Assembly (NCBI GenBank): GCA_937871735.1
Contig: CALMOI010000006.1
Span: 1 to 10,047 of the forward strand
Direction: 5' to 3'
DNA: 10,047 nucleotides
Source: an uncultured Comamonadaceae bacterium
GTDB taxonomy: Bacteria > Pseudomonadota > Gammaproteobacteria > Burkholderiales > Burkholderiaceae_C
The notes below the pieces were generated by a model. The model did no database searches, was not told where the DNA came from, and saw only the letters and a list, made by a program, of their open reading frames with translations. Numbering within the stretch: position 1 is the stretch's first letter; every line of letters starts with the position of its first letter. The translations under genes were made by a program, and so were the position numbers. Of the stretch, positions 7,477 to 10,047 are shown in pieces.

Positions 7477-7884
7477 ATGATGATGGATTATTTAAAAAAT
7501 ATAAATTTGGCTATTGGCCTCGGGTTTGAGGAAAAACTTGATCCGAATACGTATAAAGGAAAGTTTTATACAAAAAATGGATTGATATGGATTCATGATA
7601 TAGATGCACTAAAAGATAAATTAGATATAGATAGTTATGAAGATTTAAGGAAACTAAATTACGATGTTGACACCTATTGTAAATATGTTGATTATACAAA
7701 TAAGATGGTAGATATCGAAATAGCACGCATTAAATTTTTAATTTCAAGTGGTAATTCGGTTCTTTTTGCTCGTCATGATATTTTGTATGACTCTGAAATT
7801 ATAAGTGGGATGGCTAGATTGTCGGAAGAAGGCTTTGACGATGAAATTCTTGCTGATTATTCGCATCAAATGTCAAAGCGTTAA
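7477..7884 (+). CDS. Hypothetical acidic 135-residue protein
   Basis: I do not recognise this protein. It starts with three tandem ATG codons (7477, 7480, 7483), so the exact start is ambiguous by two residues; only a weak GG precedes it. It is rich in Asp, Glu, Tyr, Ile and Lys, has no signal peptide or membrane segment, and reads as a small soluble protein. Its middle is strongly charged (IHDIDALKDKLDIDSYEDL, about residues 39-57). The composition is very AT-rich, more so than the LRR gene upstream, which begins a different style of codon use. The frame is clean over its length and opposite-strand ORFs are poorer. Small acidic orphans of this type include immunity proteins and phage or defence accessory proteins, but nothing here points to one of these. 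Confidence 0.65.
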   Translation: MMMDYLKNINLAIGLGFEEKLDPNTYKGKFYTKNGLIWIHDIDALKDKLDIDSYEDLRKLNYDVDTYCKYVDYTNKMVDIEIARIKFLISSGNSVLFARHDILYDSEIISGMARLSEEGFDDEILADYSHQMSKR

Positions 7885-8007
7885 GACTGATAATCTGCAC
7901 GTACTAATATTAATAGCGCGTTCAAGAAAAAAACCTAGGGCGAAAAATTGTTGTTTATAAAGAAAATTTCCTCCCTTTTGTTGTATTAGGTTTGGAGATT
8001 TTGTAAG

Positions 8008-8058
8008 ATGGGGGTCGTCACATTCTGGTTATGTGGTAATTCAACCGGAGAAATATGA
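8008..8058 (+). CDS. 16-codon upstream ORF or leader peptide
   Basis: An ATG with GGAG ten bases upstream (7994-7997) opens a 16-residue reading frame (MGVVTFWLCGNSTGEI). Its TGA at 8056-8058 is immediately followed by the GTG start of the next gene, in the same frame. It could be a leader peptide coupling translation, or the 5' end of a longer gene cut by one nonsense codon. It is too short for coding statistics. Confidence 0.35.
   Translation: MGVVTFWLCGNSTGEI
8047..8050 (+). promoter_or_regulatory. Shine-Dalgarno GGAG that sets a GTG start
   Basis: GGAG lies eight bases before the GTG at 8059, an ideal spacing. The nearby ATG at 8055 is out of frame and stops after three codons, so the GTG is the supported start of the 189-residue protein. 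Confidence 0.6.
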
Positions 8059-8628
8059 GTGGCTAAATTATTTGAAGGTGGGGTAAAAGATGAGTCGAAT
8101 GCTGACATTGGTTGGATGCATAATAGATCGAATTTCTATAGCCAAGGTTATAAAAATGCAGCAAGAGAATTAAGCCGTAACTTTGAAGGCCGAGGAACAA
8201 GGGAGAAAGATACTCTTGTATTTCCAGTTATATTTTTATATCGTCAATATATTGAGTTGGAATTAAAAGATATAATTAGAGGGCTTGACTTAAAGCTTCA
8301 AAACAGTCGTAGCGATAAAATTCTTGAACGGCATAGATTGCTTTCATTGTGGGATGAATCCATAAGTCAGTATAAAAAATTCATCGAACTTAATAAAGTT
8401 GGATTAGTTTTTACTTCTGAAAATTGCACGAAAGAAAGAAGTGTTGTTAAACAATTTGATCAATTAGATCAGGAGTCATTTGCATTTAGGTATGCAATGG
8501 ATAAAAGCGGAAAAAATAACTTAGAGCGTATTGATTACATTAGTGTAAATAATTTTAAGGAAAATATTGAACTTGTAGTTAAATATCTTGAGGATATGAT
8601 AGAGACACTCTGCCATGCCAGCGAATAA
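8059..8628 (+). CDS. Hypothetical 189-residue helical protein, possibly HEPN-like
   Basis: A soluble, mostly helical protein with no signal peptide. Three blocks stand out: FPVIFLYRQYIELELKDII at about residues 55-73, ERHRLLSLWDE at 90-100, and QFDQLDQESFAFRYAMDKSG at 132-151. From memory, the pattern (Y/F)R.xxELxLK followed by HxLxxLW and an FRY segment occurs in a widespread uncharacterised family of helical proteins often compared with HEPN domains. The Rx4-6H nuclease motif typical of catalytic HEPN proteins is not evident, so I do not call it an RNase. GTG at 8059 is chosen for its well-spaced GGAG. A 16-codon ORF abuts it upstream. Composition is AT-rich and foreign to the flanks. Defence or stress roles are possible but unproven. 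Confidence 0.7.
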   Translation: MAKLFEGGVKDESNADIGWMHNRSNFYSQGYKNAARELSRNFEGRGTREKDTLVFPVIFLYRQYIELELKDIIRGLDLKLQNSRSDKILERHRLLSLWDESISQYKKFIELNKVGLVFTSENCTKERSVVKQFDQLDQESFAFRYAMDKSGKNNLERIDYISVNNFKENIELVVKYLEDMIETLCHASE

Positions 8629-8640
8629 CAAGTTTTTGCG

Positions 8641-8694
8641 ACATTACTCTAGACATCATGCGCCTTCCTTCGAAAATTTTTAAGAGAGTAATGT
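8641..8694 (+). terminator. Inverted repeat, possible terminator of the insert genes
   Basis: ACATTACTCT (8641-8650) and its exact complement AGAGTAATGT (8685-8694) enclose a 34-base loop, and four T follow from 8694. It lies 12 bp past the last insert gene. The long loop makes it a mediocre terminator, so it could instead be an element end or recombination structure. The right GACATCAT copy lies inside the loop. Confidence 0.4.
8652..8659 (+). repeat. Direct repeat GACATCAT, right copy
   Basis: Same eight bases as at 6569-6576. See the left copy for the weak target-duplication argument. Confidence 0.25.
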
Positions 8695-8720
8695 TTTCTC
8701 TGAATAATTAGCATACTGTT

Positions 8721-9039
8721 CTGGGGGGGGCCGGGCGCAAGGGCGCGCCCGACACTTTTGATGTGCCGGGCTACGTCAACCTGCTGCGCCGCCTGCGTGA
8801 GCAGCAACCGGGCGAGACGGTTTACGCGCCCGAATTTCGCCGTGAGCTGGAGGAAGGCATCGCTGGTGCGATTGCCGTGGATGCCGCAACGCCGCTGATC
8901 ATGATTGCTGGAGCGCCACATGCGTTTTGACCGCAGCCGGGATGCCGCGCTGGTGTGGATTGCCAGCACCGACGAGCCCAACGCGCAGCGCATTGAACGC
9001 ACCCGAGTGCGCGCCGACTGGGTCGTTCAAGAGGGTTAA
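8721..9039 (+). pseudogene. Remnant of a P-loop kinase (nucleoside/fructose-type, FrcK/PanK-like)
   Basis: Two kinase pieces lie in different frames. Piece one (about 8721-8906) reads GRKGAPDTFDVPGYVNLLRR, then VYAPEFRRELEEGIAGAI and TPLIMI, typical of the middle of the uridine/pantothenate-kinase-related family. Piece two (about 8908-9039, shifted by +1) reads LERHMRFDRSRDAALVW, then STDEPNAQRIERTRVRADWV and a stop, which is the normal C-terminus. The P-loop N-terminal third is absent, as is a central block that in relatives lies between LIMIEGNYLL and LERH, roughly 30-40 codons (from memory of the family). The first frame ends at TGA 8928-8930. It cannot encode a working kinase. GC-rich composition shows it belongs to the host chromosome, and its truncated left end coincides with the insert boundary. 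Confidence 0.8.
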
Positions 9040-9075
9040 CTGAGCGCAGCGCGGACGGCATCAGCCATTCGCCGC

Positions 9076-9558
9076 TCACGCCAGCCGCACGCCGGGCGCA
9101 AACTTGGCCCGCTTCACGCTGAAAAACGCCCGCACATTGCGCACGTTGGCGTTTTGGGTGAACAGCCGCTGCGCCAGTGCTTGGTAGCCGGGCATGTCGT
9201 GTACTTGCACGATCAGCACAAAGTCCGGCCCGGGCGTGACGCGGTAGCACTGCTGCACCGCTTCGTCGGCCACGGCGCGTTGTTCAAAGTCGGCCAGCAA
9301 CTCGGCGCTTTGCCGCTCTAGCGAAATCTCAACCACCGCCGTCAGCCCGTGGCCCAAGATCGGCGTGAGCCGGTCGGTGCTCAAGATGGCGATTTGCCGC
9401 TCAATCAGTCCCAGCTCGCGCAGGCGTTTGACCCGGCGCAAGCAGGTCGGCGGCGAGACGTGGACTTGCGCGGCCAAGTCCTGGTTGCTCAAACTGGCGT
9501 CGCGCTGCAAGGCATCGAGCAGGCGCAGGTCGATGGTGTCGATATCTATTTGTTCCAT
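9076..9558 (-). CDS. AsnC/Lrp-family transcriptional regulator
   Basis: A 160-residue regulator of normal family length. The N-terminal helix-turn-helix spans about residues 8-55 (DLRLLDALQRDASLSNQDLA, then VSPPTCLRRVKRLRELGLI). The C-terminal RAM ligand-binding and oligomerisation domain covers about 70-150 (VVEISLERQ, YRVTPGPDFVLIVQVHDMPGY). Family members bind amino acids or related small molecules and often control their own gene or a neighbour. The ATG at 9558 gives the usual N-terminus but lacks a clear Shine-Dalgarno. The gene is divergent from glmS across 136 bp that contain repeated motifs next to its start, consistent with autoregulation. It converges on the kinase remnant. The ligand cannot be deduced. 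Confidence 0.92.
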   Translation of the reverse strand: MEQIDIDTIDLRLLDALQRDASLSNQDLAAQVHVSPPTCLRRVKRLRELGLIERQIAILSTDRLTPILGHGLTAVVEISLERQSAELLADFEQRAVADEAVQQCYRVTPGPDFVLIVQVHDMPGYQALAQRLFTQNANVRNVRAFFSVKRAKFAPGVRLA

Positions 9559-9570
9559 AAAAATAGCTTG

Positions 9571-9609
9571 AATGAAATCAAAGTTTCATGGCGTTGATAA
9601 ATGAAATCA
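9571..9609. promoter_or_regulatory. Candidate AsnC/Lrp operator repeats
   Basis: AATGAAATCA occurs twice exactly, at 9571-9580 and 9600-9609, 29 bp apart, which is close to three helical turns. Between them TTTCA at 9584-9588 forms a dyad with TGAAA at 9573-9577. The sites lie 13-51 bp upstream of the regulator's ATG, a typical place for Lrp-family autoregulation. Binding itself is inferred. Confidence 0.45.
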
Positions 9610-9694
9610 TCTTCCATCAATTGCCAAATTTTGACTACAAAAATCATGGCGTCCGCGCTAGAGTGGCTGATCTCATTGTCTTAGGAGCTTCGCC

Positions 9695-10047
9695 ATGTGC
9701 GGTATCGTCGCAGCCGTTTCCACGCGCAACATCGTGTCCATCTTGGTTCAGGGCCTGCAACGGCTGGAGTACCGGGGCTATGACTCCTGCGGCGTCGCCG
9801 TCCACGCCGCCAGTTTGATGCCCACAGCCGGGGCCGGTTTGCAGCGCGCCCGCAGCACCGCCCGCGTCGCCGAGCTGATGCAGCAAATCCAGACCGAGCA
9901 CCTGGAAGGCGGCACCGGCATCGCCCACACCCGCTGGGCCACCCACGGCGCGCCCGTGGAGTGCAACGCGCACCCGCATTTCAGCTACGGTGCCGATGTG
10001 GCGGCAGACGATGGAGTGGATGTGGCCGGCGAGAGCCCGGTGGTGGG
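9695..10047 (+). CDS. glmS: Glutamine-fructose-6-phosphate aminotransferase GlmS, 5' part
   Basis: The first 117 codons of the enzyme that makes glucosamine-6-phosphate from fructose-6-phosphate and glutamine, the entry step of UDP-GlcNAc synthesis. The gene runs off the window. The nucleophilic Cys2 follows the start Met directly (MCGIVAA), as required for a class II glutamine amidotransferase. RLEYRGYDSCG (23-33) and GTGIAHTRWATHGAP (73-87) carry further active-site residues, and NAHPH follows at 91-95. An AGGAG at 9683-9687, seven bases before the ATG, is the best ribosome binding site in the GC-rich part. An acidic stretch (about 98-114) follows NAHPHFS where many relatives go straight on to the next strand. 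TTGACT at 9631-9636 is a possible -35, but no good -10 is seen. It is divergent from the AsnC/Lrp gene. Confidence 0.95.
   Translation, partial: MCGIVAAVSTRNIVSILVQGLQRLEYRGYDSCGVAVHAASLMPTAGAGLQRARSTARVAELMQQIQTEHLEGGTGIAHTRWATHGAPVECNAHPHFSYGADVAADDGVDVAGESPVV

Larger units (their letters stand above)
6493..8722. other. AT-rich accessory insert with three orphan genes
   Basis: Base composition falls sharply within about 100 bp after glmU and rises again at the G run 8723-8730. By eye the second and third genes are near 30 percent GC, while the flanks are well above 60. All three genes read on the + strand and none resembles a housekeeping family. The right edge sits directly in a truncated kinase gene, which supports insertion with deletion. 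I see no integrase, transposase, recombinase, tRNA or obvious terminal inverted repeat, so the mechanism is unknown. Confidence 0.65.

Noticed and set aside
6493..8722. Integron cassette array
   Set aside because: The genes are in tandem on one strand, but I found no convincing attC core-site pairs after the ORFs and no integrase.
8649..9250. Minus-strand ORFs across the kinase remnant
   Set aside because: The motifs of the + strand kinase family are specific and unmistakable. The minus-strand translations have no recognisable content.
9695..10047. A Tn7-type attachment site because glmS is present
   Set aside because: The Tn7 site lies at the 3' end of glmS, which is outside the window. 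The insert here is upstream of glmS, and no Tn7 end or tns gene is seen.
1..10047. CRISPR array, tRNA or rRNA genes
   Set aside because: No regularly spaced repeats and no tRNA or rRNA signature sequence were seen on either strand.

Overview
The window looks like a chromosomal segment of a GC-rich betaproteobacterium, most likely order Burkholderiales and probably family Comamonadaceae. This is inferred from the protein sequences (CrgA-type LysR, type II haloacid dehalogenase next to malate synthase G, GlmU, AsnC/Lrp, GlmS) and from their high GC codon use. No rRNA or other direct taxonomic marker is present.

Left part (1-4280). A strong terminator of an unseen + strand gene opens the window. 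The minus strand then carries a two-gene unit, an L-2-haloacid dehalogenase followed 32 bp later by malate synthase G (glcB), which ends at its own terminator near 153-178. A LysR-type regulator is divergent from the dehalogenase across a 118-bp region that contains dyad sequences. The biochemistry is coherent: 2-haloacetate would give glycolate, oxidation (gene not in the window) would give glyoxylate, and GlcB would join glyoxylate to acetyl-CoA to make malate.

Middle (4277-6492). A histidine-phosphatase (phosphoglycerate-mutase-like) gene on the minus strand ends on the same bases as the LysR gene. It is divergent from glmU, the bifunctional enzyme that makes UDP-N-acetylglucosamine.

Accessory insert (about 6493-8722). 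Right after glmU the composition drops abruptly to AT-rich. Three same-strand genes follow that look foreign: a leucine-rich-repeat protein with exact 23-residue repeats, a 135-residue acidic orphan, and a 189-residue protein that I tentatively liken to HEPN-type helical families. The last is preceded by a 16-codon upstream ORF in the same frame. No integrase, transposase or tRNA is visible. GC-rich sequence resumes sharply at a run of eight G, directly in the remnant of a P-loop nucleoside/fructose-type kinase gene. That remnant has lost its 5' half and an internal block, so the insert appears to have replaced part of the gene.

Right part (9040-10047). A minus-strand AsnC/Lrp regulator with a repeat-rich upstream region is followed by the start of glmS, which runs off the window. 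glmU and glmS, the last and first enzymes of UDP-GlcNAc synthesis, thus flank the insert. The three insert genes are the only candidates here for something undescribed. Their function cannot be read from sequence alone.
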